This document shows, in pieces, positions 7,834 to 18,000 of a DNA stretch of 40,013 nt. Made by a program: the position numbers and the translations under genes. The notes beneath the pieces are model-generated. The model searched no databases. It had not been told where the DNA came from and was given only the letters and a program-made list of their open reading frames with translations. This DNA comes from Gracilaria caudata (Eukaryota; Rhodophyta; Florideophyceae; Gracilariales; Gracilariaceae). Each line of letters starts with the position of its first letter. The stretch's first letter is position 1. Location: NCBI GenBank assembly GCA_030374735.1, contig JASCIV010000132.1:1220-41232 (forward strand), read 5' to 3'.

Positions 7834-9516
7834 TCATTGATTGAAGCCCAGTGAGCTGAAAGAAGAATCTATGTCATTCCAGCCCCTTGAGTCAAATATC
7901 TCATACGCACTTTTTATAGGTTTGCTAGATTCCTCGCTCCATTCCATCGAGTGCTGCGCCCAAACTCCTCCGGCTGCGCTCCGCAGTGCACCAAACTTAT
8001 CACTGTCCAGGTTTACAATAGTTATCGGTCCATCTTCGATTTTCGCAACATCAAACACAAGCAGTTCTCCCCCAACTGATGTGCGACAGTTGGTGCGCAA
8101 AACAGCCATGTATGAACCATCCCGATCGATGACGACACCAGATAGCCTATCATCGACACTTGGCGTGAACCACGTCCCTTGTGACGAGAGGTTGTTTGCG
8201 AAAGCCTTTACTCCATGTCGAAGTGTGGATGTATCATACGTTAGACATACGCATCGGTATTTGTTTGCCATCTCCAAGTCAGTGAAGCCCGCTGCCTCGT
8301 AAATCATCAAGTCTTGTTCGAAACAAGGAAAACTAAAATTCTCCTTCGATAGAGTTGTTTGGTTTCCCTCAGACAGGTCGTTAGGCGATATTGCTGCTTC
8401 AAACAAATCACTCCGAAGGCTTATAGGATCTTGCGAGGCCCATAAATGGCCGGACTGTGCGTCTGAAACGGTTCTCAAGCTAATGATTGGCTCCATCTCT
8501 TTCGCAGAAAGACACAAACCACGCACTACAAAACCGTTCGCTGTCTCCGAAATGCCCAGATGATTAATGATCACGTCGCTGATTCGAACTGTGCCCAAGA
8601 GCCCCCCGTTCCTGTCCATCACTGTGAGAACAGTTCCTCGTTTCAGGTCTATTGAGGGAGGCTCTTTCCTTGCAGGTTTGCCCATCAACGATGAAAGCAA
8701 GTTCGAAGAAGCTGCTTTGGTGACGCACATAGCCGTGACGATGAAGTTCTGGGAAGTGGTCAACGCAGTGAAATATGCACCTTTCGGAACATTTATCCGT
8801 GGATATCGCTTGTTTCTACCTCCCTTTTCTGCAACAAAGGCACCTGTTAACGATCCCGTCAAAGTTCTTCCGAGACTCAAAATCACGGTTGTATCACCAT
8901 ATCTTACTGGAGGGTGGCAAATCTCGGTGCCTCTTTCTCGCACAAGTTCTTGGGAGTCTGTCAAAACATCTCCGAGCGCGGTTGGTCCTCGTGAAACTAA
9001 TGTCCCACCGCCAATTACAAGTGGAAGCGCCAAGGGTCCAAATACAAGCACTTTGGGCTTGTTTTCATCTCCCCAACATGCAATACCGTTCACACAGGAT
9101 GCTCGAGGTTTCAAAGGAGCGTTCCAGCCCTTTGCACCGGGTGTTCCATATATTCCGCGATACAAGCGTTTCCCAGCCCGCGCTTCTAACATAAAGGGCT
9201 TTGTTCTTGCAAAACGCCCTCGTATCCAGATCTGACCTTCTTCAGAAACGGGAAATGAACATGCTAGAACGTAGGCATCGCCGTCCAGTGGATGAGATGG
9301 TGCTGGAGACGATGCCAGGTGCTCCGGAACTGACGGAATGTTATAGTATATGGTTGTCCCTCCACAGACACTCGGCAAGATCTTTCCTGCGGCAGGAATC
9401 GGATAGTTCGGTTCATTTGTATGGGAGAGGGCACAAGCTCGGGCTCTTTGCTTGCGGCTCACGGCAGATCTTGTTCGCGCCAAGAAAACGTTTGGAGCAA
9501 ATGAGAAGGCACTCAT
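7834..9516 (-). CDS. Divergent carotenoid-cleavage-oxygenase-like (RPE65 family) protein
   Basis: 560 residues from the ATG at 9516; the frame opens at 9600, giving 588. I prefer 9516 because that N-terminus starts MSAFSFAPNVF and runs into an Arg/Ala/Ser-rich stretch, like a plastid transit peptide with the Phe motif of red-type plastids. The body follows the carotenoid oxygenase pattern: LDGDAYVLACSFP, then RGRFARTKPFMLEARAGKRL (typical RF(V/A)RT..F..E..AG), WGDENKPKVLVFGPLALP, INHLGISETANGFVV and GELLVFDVAKIEDGP near the end. These enzymes cleave carotenoids with Fe(II) held by four His. Only two positions look retained (numbering from 9600: H229, H347); the other two seem replaced. It may be a catalytically altered or non-enzymatic paralogue. 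The assignment rests on pattern, not alignment. Confidence 0.66.
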   Translation of the reverse strand: MSAFSFAPNVFLARTRSAVSRKQRARACALSHTNEPNYPIPAAGKILPSVCGGTTIYYNIPSVPEHLASSPAPSHPLDGDAYVLACSFPVSEEGQIWIRGRFARTKPFMLEARAGKRLYRGIYGTPGAKGWNAPLKPRASCVNGIACWGDENKPKVLVFGPLALPLVIGGGTLVSRGPTALGDVLTDSQELVRERGTEICHPPVRYGDTTVILSLGRTLTGSLTGAFVAEKGGRNKRYPRINVPKGAYFTALTTSQNFIVTAMCVTKAASSNLLSSLMGKPARKEPPSIDLKRGTVLTVMDRNGGLLGTVRISDVIINHLGISETANGFVVRGLCLSAKEMEPIISLRTVSDAQSGHLWASQDPISLRSDLFEAAISPNDLSEGNQTTLSKENFSFPCFEQDLMIYEAAGFTDLEMANKYRCVCLTYDTSTLRHGVKAFANNLSSQGTWFTPSVDDRLSGVVIDRDGSYMAVLRTNCRTSVGGELLVFDVAKIEDGPITIVNLDSDKFGALRSAAGGVWAQHSMEWSEESSKPIKSAYEIFDSRGWNDIDSSFSSLGFNQ

Positions 9517-9600
9517 GGTGTGAACTACATATGCCCTCGGGTGTGTGTCAAAGCACGTTCTGGTGCTTACATCCTCGACTTCTAACTTATGGTTTGACAA

Positions 9601-10285
9601 ACCTCAGGGATTCGCTAAGGCCGGAAAGTTCTCTTGTTGCAGGGAGATCAGAATCTCGGGTGGCGTTTTTGTTCACCAATTTCCCATTAAATGGACGATT
9701 CACTGTTGCCAATATCTGTTTACAAATGGTGAGGCTCCTCAACACGGCAAATGGATGAAACTGTGCTCTATGCTCTATCTGCACCCCCCAGTTCTTGAGC
9801 TTGGAAAACGTGTGCTCACTCGAGCTAAAGCTTGAGTTATACAGTCATAGTTCATACAACACCAAGCAGAGCAAAAATGTTTTTGCTTGAGAACACATTA
9901 TCAAAGAAGGGTTAATGGTATTGGGGGTTCCAGCAAATCTCACGCGTCACAAATAAATGAGCGTGCGCACTCGTAGTAAAGAAGATAACTCATACTATTA
10001 TCTAACACCGGAGGAGTTCTGAAGAATCTTCACTGTTTATGTTTACCGTGCCCGACAAAACCTCGAATTGTACTGTTCTGCACCATTTTACTCCACCCGG
10101 AAGGAGAATACTTGGAGTAAAGACATCTGTTTACACTCATTATTGTTTATCTTGTATAGGGGGTACAACTGCACGATGATGTTGATTCGATGCTGTCCCA
10201 ACTTGATGGCTTAGTTCCAGCATATCTGTGTGCTCATGCTGCGATGGATTAAAGCGCTCACAAACCGACAACAGGAGCAATGCGC
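9601..10285. other. Intergenic
   Basis: Between the carotenoid-oxygenase-like start and the 3' end of the CBM48 gene, both on the minus strand. I find no coding pattern, RNA gene or repeat here. It presumably contains the promoter of the upstream end of the 9516 gene. Confidence 0.4.
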
Positions 10286-10830
10286 TCACTTCTTGGAGAA
10301 GAAACCAGCGCCCTTCTTCTTTCTGCTGGCACTGGAATCAACACTAGCAGAACTAGCGCGGCTGTCCCGTCTCTGTGGTCGATGCCCACTCTTTGACCTA
10401 GCGTCATCTGAAGTGCCAAGATCCGGTTCCGGTAAAACATATCTCACATTGTTTAAACTGGTCTCATCAATACCGATTGTGGGATGCCTTTCAGAATGCT
10501 TCCATTCTCCATCTACAATGAACTTGAACTCGTGAGGACCTGGTGGAACAGGAGTTACAACGGACCACGTTCCTGCACCTTCATGAAACATTTGAATAGC
10601 TTTCCAATCATTCCAGTCGCCTGAGAGTTGGACGTCATCTTTCGCACCGTCGGCAAAGACAAATTCCGTCTTGACTCCTTCCGGAGCAGAGGGTTTTCTG
10701 CGCAAAAGCGAGTGGGATGGAGTAATGTTAGAGTCAGTGGGAGAATCAGTAGTGTTTCGAGAACGTACTTTCCGCCACTGCTGCGAAACATGATTGCTGA
10801 AGAAAGCACTGCACTGCAGCAGAAGCCCAA
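10286..10830 (-). CDS. Small CBM48/AMPK-beta-type glycogen-binding protein, two exons
   Basis: Exon 2 (10286-10697) encodes a CBM48/AMPK1-CBM domain: VQLSGDWNDWK, MFHEGAGTWSV, PPGPHEFKFIVDGEW and a C-terminal NNVRYVLPEP strand. Its aromatic residues are those that stack on alpha-glucans. The domain frame has no ATG before an upstream stop at 10859-10861. Splicing a 71-nt intron (10698-10768; GTACGT start, TCTAAC branch-like box, GCGCAG end) joins it in frame to an ATG exon at 10769-10830 (157 aa) or from the inner ATG at 10791 (144 aa, starting MFRSSGGKK). The C-terminal about 45 residues are Ser/Arg/Lys-rich and basic, ending GAGFFSKK. There is no kinase or catalytic domain, so it may be a starch or glycogen targeting factor. 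Confidence 0.78.
10698..10768 (-). other. Predicted 71-nt spliceosomal intron
   Basis: On the minus strand it begins GTACGT, has TCTAAC about 29 nt before the acceptor, and ends TTTTGCGCAG. Removal joins a phase-2 codon in frame (GGA AA|A AAA CCC). It matches the other short introns inferred here at 28102-28169 and, less surely, 14450-14522. Confidence 0.75.
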
Positions 10831-10861
10831 ACTTGAGCTGAGTTGGTGACGAACGGTGTCA

Positions 10862-11412
10862 AGAGAGTTGATGATGGATGGCTTTTATCACATCCTGCTT
10901 TTTGAGGAACTGTGGACTTGTGTCAAGCCAGAAGCGTTGCAACCCTAGAAAACTTCCATTTCGTGCCAAAAAATACCGTTTTCTTTGGTTTTGGTGGCAC
11001 GCGTTTTGTGGTTTGTGGCATAAACCAATCAAAACGTGTTTCTGGAAACCGTCGGTAGCGAGGTAGACAGCTGTGCCCAAAACGGGGATATAGAGTGCCA
11101 GTCAGAATGCCGTGCTCGAACGGCTGCTCCTTGGACAGAAAGCAACCCGGTTGTGTTGCTTTTCCGGTCGTCAGCAGTTCTTCGTGTTTTGTAGGTCGCT
11201 CTCGTTGAGAGGATGAGCGTCAAAAACGTGATATAAGATTGCGTATCTTCTATGTAAGCGAACGAAGCTCAAGGTCGTACTGACAATTACGCTTCAAAGC
11301 GTTTATGCCTTGAAGTCTATAAGTAACAAAGAACACAAAGTCTCATAATGTTGTTTGTCTATAAACGGCAACAACAAACTATGCGTACAAGAAGGTTAAC
11401 GGCTCGCGAGCT
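10862..11412. other. Intergenic
   Basis: T/G-rich in part (about 10965-11045). I see no supported gene, RNA or mobile element. It separates two minus-strand genes, so it should hold the CBM48 promoter and the kinase 3' UTR. Confidence 0.35.
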
Positions 11413-13266
11413 TTATCGACGATCTCGGCCAAGCGAAAATGTTCGCTTTAGTCGTGATGTTAGCCTTGCTACAGGGCTAAGACTTCTGCCGTTGGCACTC
11501 ATCCTTCCAGAGAATGAAAATGTCCTAAACCTCATGTTCGGTAAAGACTGTCTATGATTTCTCCTCCGGTTCGCCTCATTGCTCTCTTCTTTTCTCCGGT
11601 CTGGCATCTTGGGCTGTTCTGATATCGTGTGATATGGTCTGCGACGTCTTGGTCGTCTCAGCTCGGATACAATAAGCAATTTTGACGAGAACACAGCAGC
11701 GAGCATACACCGTTTTAGCCTTTTCCGAAGCTGATCTGAGGTGTACCTTGGTCGAGACTGGGTAGAAGCATCAATTTCCTCAGTATCGTCAACTCCATCC
11801 GGCAACGCAGGATGCGAATGACGAATATCGATCTCATCATTACGATCACTGCCTGGATCTCTTTCAGTTGACCTGTTCGGGCTTTCGTTTCGCAATGTCG
11901 GAGGAACGCAAAGCTGGGCATCACTGTTTTCGAGCACGGCGTGTGCATCATCAATTGACTTGAAGCGTGTAATAAGATCTTGTACCCTAGGTGACTGAGG
12001 TTCATGAGGATTGTCATTCGAGGGATCGACAGGTGCTACCCTTGATATGATTGTGGTTGTTTCTCCGCCAACAATTCTGCTTCTCTGAGAGGTTTCGTTA
12101 TTCGCTCCCGGAAGCGGTGTTTCTTCAGACCCACGAGTTTTGGTCACACCACTCACACATCCGTTCGTAAACCAAGAATGTTGCACAGCTCCTTGTGCTG
12201 TCAGCCGTTTCCTGGGTATTGGCTGTAGTAGCCCCCTTACAAGACTCTTGGCTTCGGAAGAAATGTCTTTCCATGCACTCTGTCTGAACTCCAGTACGCC
12301 TCGAATTGTCAAGTCCTTCGTCTTCTCATTATCCTCACCGCCATCGTACGGATACTCCCCACAGAGCATTCTGAAAATCATTACGCCCGTAGCGTACATG
12401 TCCACCGCCTCGCTGTAGGGTTTTTCACGGAAGATTTCTGGCGCGACATAAACCGGTGTTCCAATGAGAGATCGCATGCATTCATCCCCAGGGGCTTCAA
12501 AAAAGTTTGTGTATCCGAAATCAGCCAAGCAAACCCTCGTACTTCCTATGTCCTCGGTCTCACACAAGATGTTCTCTAGCTTGATATCACGGTGGGCGTA
12601 TCGATTCCCATGCAAATATACGAGGGCCAGCAACACTTGTTTCGATATCAGAATCGCAGCAGCCTCTGGTATTCTTCCTCCGTTTTTCCTTACGAGATCC
12701 TTCAGCGACCCACCTTGCATGAATTCCAGGACGAAATAGGCTTCAGTTGGAGTGTTAAACACATCGTACGTTTTCACGATACCGGAATGTTGAAGGTTTT
12801 GCATGGTGTATATCTCACGCTGTAGTTCCTTGTATGTGACCATGTCGAACTGCTGCTTCACCACCTTTTTGATGGCCACCACGGCACCATCGCTTTTGCG
12901 GGTTCCTTTGTGCACGGATGCGAAAGATCCTTCACCAATCTGTTCGCTAATTTCATAATGCTCGTCGAATCTTCTGGTGGACGCGCTCTTGATAAACGCA
13001 GCCCATTCTTGACATTGGAAACGGGTTTGAAAGTGCAAGTAGTACTTATATCCACTTTGCACTTGGAGTGTTAACACGCGACCAAGAAAAGAAATCGCAA
13101 CCGTGGAACCTACTACTGAGATATAGGATTCGATCACACCTGTAGGGGTTGGGTGAACTGTGGTAGTAGAACCGCTCAGCTTCAAGTATTTCTTTTGAGG
13201 AACTCCGAAGAACCGATGGCGATAGCCAACCCACCCTTCAATTTCATTAATTCTTCTCTCGGGCAT
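11413..13266 (-). CDS. PH-domain Ser/Thr protein kinase, CaMK-like
   Basis: A 617-residue protein. Residues about 8-97 form a PH domain (EGWVGYRHRFFGVPQKKYLKL at the front, then YYLHFQTRFQCQEWAAFIKSA), suggesting phosphoinositide-dependent membrane recruitment. Residues 104-366 are a complete kinase: Gly loop IGEGSFASVHKG, VAIKK (K133), HRDIKLEN (D227), DFG (249-251), GTPVYVAPE (E277) and subdomain XI Arg (PRKRLTAQ, then HSWF). It should be active; the closest type is CAMK. Residues 370-617 are a disordered Ser/Arg-rich tail with the basic motifs RFRTFS and LKRTFS near the end, which are themselves AGC-kinase-type phosphorylation sites. It is single-exon. Its upstream neighbour is a long non-coding stretch. 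Confidence 0.9.
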   Translation of the reverse strand: MPERRINEIEGWVGYRHRFFGVPQKKYLKLSGSTTTVHPTPTGVIESYISVVGSTVAISFLGRVLTLQVQSGYKYYLHFQTRFQCQEWAAFIKSASTRRFDEHYEISEQIGEGSFASVHKGTRKSDGAVVAIKKVVKQQFDMVTYKELQREIYTMQNLQHSGIVKTYDVFNTPTEAYFVLEFMQGGSLKDLVRKNGGRIPEAAAILISKQVLLALVYLHGNRYAHRDIKLENILCETEDIGSTRVCLADFGYTNFFEAPGDECMRSLIGTPVYVAPEIFREKPYSEAVDMYATGVMIFRMLCGEYPYDGGEDNEKTKDLTIRGVLEFRQSAWKDISSEAKSLVRGLLQPIPRKRLTAQGAVQHSWFTNGCVSGVTKTRGSEETPLPGANNETSQRSRIVGGETTTIISRVAPVDPSNDNPHEPQSPRVQDLITRFKSIDDAHAVLENSDAQLCVPPTLRNESPNRSTERDPGSDRNDEIDIRHSHPALPDGVDDTEEIDASTQSRPRYTSDQLRKRLKRCMLAAVFSSKLLIVSELRRPRRRRPYHTISEQPKMPDRRKEESNEANRRRNHRQSLPNMRFRTFSFSGRMSANGRSLSPVARLTSRLKRTFSLGRDRR

Positions 13267-14167
13267 AGTCGAATATGCTCTTTACGCGCCGAGGATTGTA
13301 TCACAGAGCAGTCAATAGTCTTTAGACAATCAAGGAACTCAAGAACTTTGAATGTTTCGGGCGGAGAAAAACGGCGGAACAGACGAGTGACTTCGTAGAT
13401 GACGGGAAGAGTTGCCCCTTTCGATTGGTGATGTAGTTTCTAAAGTGTGTGATGGATTCGTGTTCGGAATCGCAGGTGCGGAAGGTTGAAGAGAGGAACT
13501 GCAATGATGAAACCGATGTAGATTCTCAACCCACCGATGGACAGTCAGTTTAGTCACAATATCGCGAGTCTAGAACAGCAGTAGTTCTGTCCGGTAAGTG
13601 ATGAAAGTTGTTGCATGAGAACTAATGCCCAATGACGTCGAAAACGCAGGAGTTGCAGAAGGAAAGGTAGAGAATATGGGTTGGAGGGTTGGAAAGCTGC
13701 AAAGATACAGGCGAAAGTTGCGGGGAGAACGCGACGAAAGAAGCAATTGTGCGCAGCAGAGAGATGATACCCATAAAATGTTATAAGAGAAGCGGGAGGG
13801 GTATAGAACAGGCTTGAAGCTTCGCTTGTCTGAGAGATCGATTGAAGTGGGTGGTGAACGAGTGGCAAGCGGAAAACTACGGACGTTGCTTTTGCAACAT
13901 TTCCAAGAAATTCTTTGGCTGTTGGAAGAGTGTTCTTTCATGCACCGTGTCGTTGACTGTATTTCTGGTTAAACACAGGGTTGCCGTAAAAGGTTGCTTT
14001 GACGGAAAAGCGCTTATCAGTATGTGCACTGATTGCCTCAAAGGGTGGAGTGCATGTTCGATGTTGAAAGACGAGGACGCAGGGAGTGACTGATGGCACC
14101 TGAGGATGTATTTACTCATTCGCGCATACAAATGCAGACTTTTTCGGGGCGAAGAAGTACAACTGTG
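13267..14167. other. Long region upstream of kinase, no clear gene
   Basis: 900 bp upstream of the kinase start. It has overlapping open frames of about 80-125 codons on the minus strand (for example 13570-13941), but they are Ser/Pro/Phe-rich without domain character. It probably contains the kinase 5' UTR and promoter. I see no repeats. Confidence 0.35.
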
Positions 14168-14567
14168 TTACGGTGGAACGTCTCTGATGAGTGTACATTC
14201 GCCAACAGTGTTGATCGAGAAAACTTGGGGAAGGGCAAGGAGCGAAACGATAACAGCGGGAAGTAGGGTGAAAGTGATGAAGTTTGCTGCCACCCATAGA
14301 AGTAACATAGGTTCGTAGGAGAAAAGAGATTGACAGATTTGATCGAACACGGAACCGACCGTTGAGATTGCCACGCGATTTACTTCTCTGGCTGGCTGAC
14401 ACCTTCCAGATAAATGTGAGCTCCAGAGAGGCTCGGGCCGCTCGACCAGCTGCATACAGAAGTGGCATTACCTTTATTTTCTTTGAGACGTGCGAGGCAG
14501 GCTTTTATCATTCTGTTCCTACTGATACAACGACCGTACGTGCACCGGTCCTCGCGCTGGCTGACAT
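14168..14567 (-). CDS. Candidate two-exon small membrane protein
   Basis: The frame 14168-14449 encodes about 93 residues with one long hydrophobic stretch (from YEPMLLLWVAANF to VIVSLLALPQVF) able to span the membrane once or twice, ending CTLIRDVPP. It can be joined in frame to an upstream ATG exon at 14523-14567 by removing a 73-nt intron (14450-14522; GTAGGA donor, TATGCAG acceptor). The product would be 108 residues with an Arg/Val-rich, mitochondrion-like N-terminus. The donor is non-ideal and no clear branch box is seen, so the model is tentative; an unspliced ORF from the ATG at 14455 is the alternative. I do not recognise the family. Confidence 0.35.
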
Positions 14568-14823
14568 GTAATGGTGTTGGGCTGGGGATGCAACGATAAC
14601 TCAGAATTCTTCGCTGATGGCTGTGCTCGATATCACAGAGATCCACCAGGCAGTTGAGGTTTTTAAGCTGAAACGAACTTCACAAATGTATCGAATCATG
14701 AACTCGCAGAATGCGGACTCGGACAACGGAATTGTTCCCCCCTACGTCATGGTTGTATGTTCTCTCCATTTACAGCGCCTCTTACAGCAAACGAGTTGTG
14801 CAGCGCATACACGTTTCACCACC

Positions 14824-14907
14824 TTCCCGCTAATACTTGGCCATCGAAAACGCGGGAAGCCCTCAAGAGATCCCATTTCCATCGGTTTTCTCACTTTTGG
14901 CGGGAAA
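14824..14907. promoter_or_regulatory. Cluster of E2F/DP-type sites upstream of MCM4
   Basis: TTTTGGCGGGAAA at 14895-14907 is a near-ideal E2F/DP site (TTTSSCGC on the minus strand), 170 bp before the MCM4 ATG. Core-like TTCCCGC (14824-14830) and GCGGGAA (14852-14858) lie just upstream. E2F control of MCM genes at G1/S is established in plants and animals. That it operates here is inference from the sites. Confidence 0.7.
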
Positions 14908-15076
14908 CGGCAATACTCTGAGCTTTAGTTCACAAGGGGGGCATCATGTACCGCAATGTTCGACTCTCCCGCCTTCTCTTCATCACTCGACATCCAACCC
15001 ACTTCGTTCAACTTTGCAGTTGCAGTTCCTTTCCATCCATCCTCTACTCGATTTCGCACCAGAACCTTAATACAAG

Positions 15077-18000
15077 ATGGCCGACGAACCTCCAACACCT
15101 GGTAATGGCTCTCCTGCGCCCCGAACTCGTTCTTCCCCGCGCAACAACCGCTCTCCATCAGCAAACAGCAATGGCTCACCGCGCACCCCCACTGGACGCC
15201 GCAGTCCAGCCACTCGCCGAAGCCCAACCACTCGCCGCAGCCCGACGTCTCGTCGCAGTCCCGCTTCCCGTCCCACCAGGTCTACGCGAGGGAGCCCGTC
15301 CGCACCCAGCAATCCGACCACCCCGCAGCGTACTACACCCCGTGACAATCCCAGTAATACTCCTGCGCAGGGTACTCCAACCGCGATTCCATCCGCCGCC
15401 CGCCCACCGCGGCCCCCAACTCGCAGTCCGGCCGATTCCTCTATTGTTCAACCGACGCCTCAACCTTCTCGAAGCCTTGTTCCTGGCCCGCATCGTCGTG
15501 AACTTGGTGCCTCTCCAATTCGTTTTCAAACTCCCACGCCCCAGAATGGTACTACAAGCGATGATGGTCGCGCCAATGACACTCAAACCTATTTGTGGGA
15601 TACAAACATCTCGGTCGAGGATTGTGAGCAAAGGGTAGTAGCCTTCATTAATGGGTTCCGCCTTCCAGAGCGTGACAACACTGGCTCGTCTTCTGGTGAT
15701 CCAGATGCCAATTCCTCCACTGCAGCACCTGTTCCTGAACTTGAAGACGAGATACTCCCCGGACCGGCCCCTGCTCCGGATTCCCAGTCACGCTCACAAC
15801 AGGCTTCGCACTCTCCTCAGGTACAGGACGCAAACGCTGACCCGTCGGCGTCTCCAGCGGAACCGTTCTACATCGATGTATTGCGGCACTTGTCAGAGAC
15901 TGGTGAATCAATCGTGAACCTTGACCTTTCGCATCTCCACACGTTTGACTCTCTCTTGTATCGACGAGTCATCGAACACCCCGAGGACCTCATCACCATC
16001 TTCGATGCAACCATAAATCGTATCTTCTGTGAAACATTCCCGGATGAGGCTCAAGACATCGAACAGCACCGTCGGAAGAGTATTCAGTCAAGGATGTACA
16101 ACTTGCTCCCAGAACAGGTGCAATCCATGCGAGAGTTGAACCCAAGTGATATATCGAAGATGGTGTCCATTCGTGGAATGGTCATTCGAGCTTCCACGGT
16201 CATCCCCGACATCCAAGCCGCAATGTACAGATGCACCAAATGTCACGCTATGCAGGAGGTTTCTATTGCTCACGGTCGTATTGAGGAACCTCGAAAGTGC
16301 ATGGCTTGCAATTCTAGGGACTCGTTCTCCCTCATTCACTCTCGCTCACAATTCGCAGACAAGCAAATGGTACGTTTGCAAGAAGCGCCTGAGAACATTC
16401 CTAAGGGAGAAACTCCAGCAACATTTACTCTCGTGATGTATGACAGTCTTGTTGATGCTGTCAAACCAGGTGATCGTGTTGAAATCACTGGAATGTTACG
16501 AGCCGTTCCCGTGCGAGTCAATCCCAAGCTTCGTACGGTCCGATCCGTATTTCGGACATACATCGACTGTGTTCATGTTCGTGTACTGAACCACAATCAG
16601 TCTCGTCAAGACCTGAAGAAGTCTGTTGCAGAGAAGGATATCTTGGGGCAACCAACCGATCCAAATGCTGATCTGGCTTTCGCTCAAGAGACGATGACGG
16701 CAGAGCAGAAGAAACGCAGAAAGGAATACTTTGAAGAGCTTGCTTGCCATCCAGAACTGTATAACAGACTTGCGGACAGTATCGCCCCCAGTATATTCGG
16801 TATGGAAGACGAGAAGAAGGGCGTGCTCCTTCAACTCTTCGGTGGAGCGAGAAAAAACGGACAGAACGAAGCAAATGCTGAAGCTAACGGTGATGGCTCT
16901 GCCCGTTTTCGATCAGCAATCAACATTCTTCTGGTCGGCGACCCAGGTACATCAAAGTCACAGCTCCTGCACAGTGCGCATAGACTTGCCCCTAGAGGTG
17001 TTTACACATCTGGCCGTGGTTCTTCTGCTGTTGGACTCACTGCATACGTTACCCGAGATCCCGACAGTGACGATTACGTTCTGGAATCTGGTGCACTCGT
17101 TTTATCGGACAGGGGTGTTTGCTGTATTGATGAGTTCGACAAAATGTCGGAATACGCTCGCTCTGTTCTTCACGAAGCCATGGAGCAGCAGACTGTGTCA
17201 ATTGCCAAAGCTGGGATTATAGCTACGTTGAACGCGAGGACCTCGGTTCTAGCCGCTGCCAATCCAGTCAATTCGCGATATGATACGACGAAGCCGGTTG
17301 TCGAAAACATTGATCTTCCTCCAACGTTACTCAGCCGTTTTGATCTTATATTTCTTGTTCTGGACGCTCCAAATGCGGAATCGGATCGTCGACTGGCGAA
17401 GCACATTGTCTCATTGTTCTTCAAGAATTATAATGAGAATAACGATGGAAAGCAAGACCAAGAGAGCACCTCGAAGGCAGAAGAGGACATTACAGCCCGG
17501 GAGTTAGTGGAATTCGACGATGAGATGCCTACCGCCCCTTCATATGGTAGTGGGAAGCTTCTGAACGCAAAGACCTTAACAGAATACATAGCATATGCGC
17601 GAGAAACGGTTGATCCCAAACTCACCGACAGTGCAGCTGATGCCCTTGTGAACGGCTACGTCGAAATGAGATCCGTAGGCCGAGGGGGCGGAACTATTAG
17701 CGCTACACCGCGTCAACTCGAATCATTAATCCGTCTAGCCGAGGCACACGCAAGGATGCAGCTCAAGAATGACGTAGAAGAGGAGGATGTCCAAGAAGCC
17801 ATGAGATTGGTAAAAAGTGCCCTTCGCATGTCTGCACTGGATCCTAACACTGGTAAGATCGACATGAATCTCTTTGCTGCTGGAAAGTCCAGGGGTAATG
17901 ACACTATGGCCAACCTGTTGGAGCGCGCAGTTGTAGACAAGCTCAAAGAAATGTCGGAAGGCAGTGGTTTGCAGACCAGTAAGTTGCTGGCTGCATTGCG

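Noticed and set aside
8567..9235. 222-codon plus-strand frame opposite the carotenoid-oxygenase-like gene
   Set aside because: No family pattern; it mirrors the minus-strand gene, which carries the recognisable blocks.
9517..9600. Longer start of the carotenoid-oxygenase-like protein
   Set aside because: The first 28 residues look unlike a leader, while the following Met starts a plastid-type leader with an early Phe motif.
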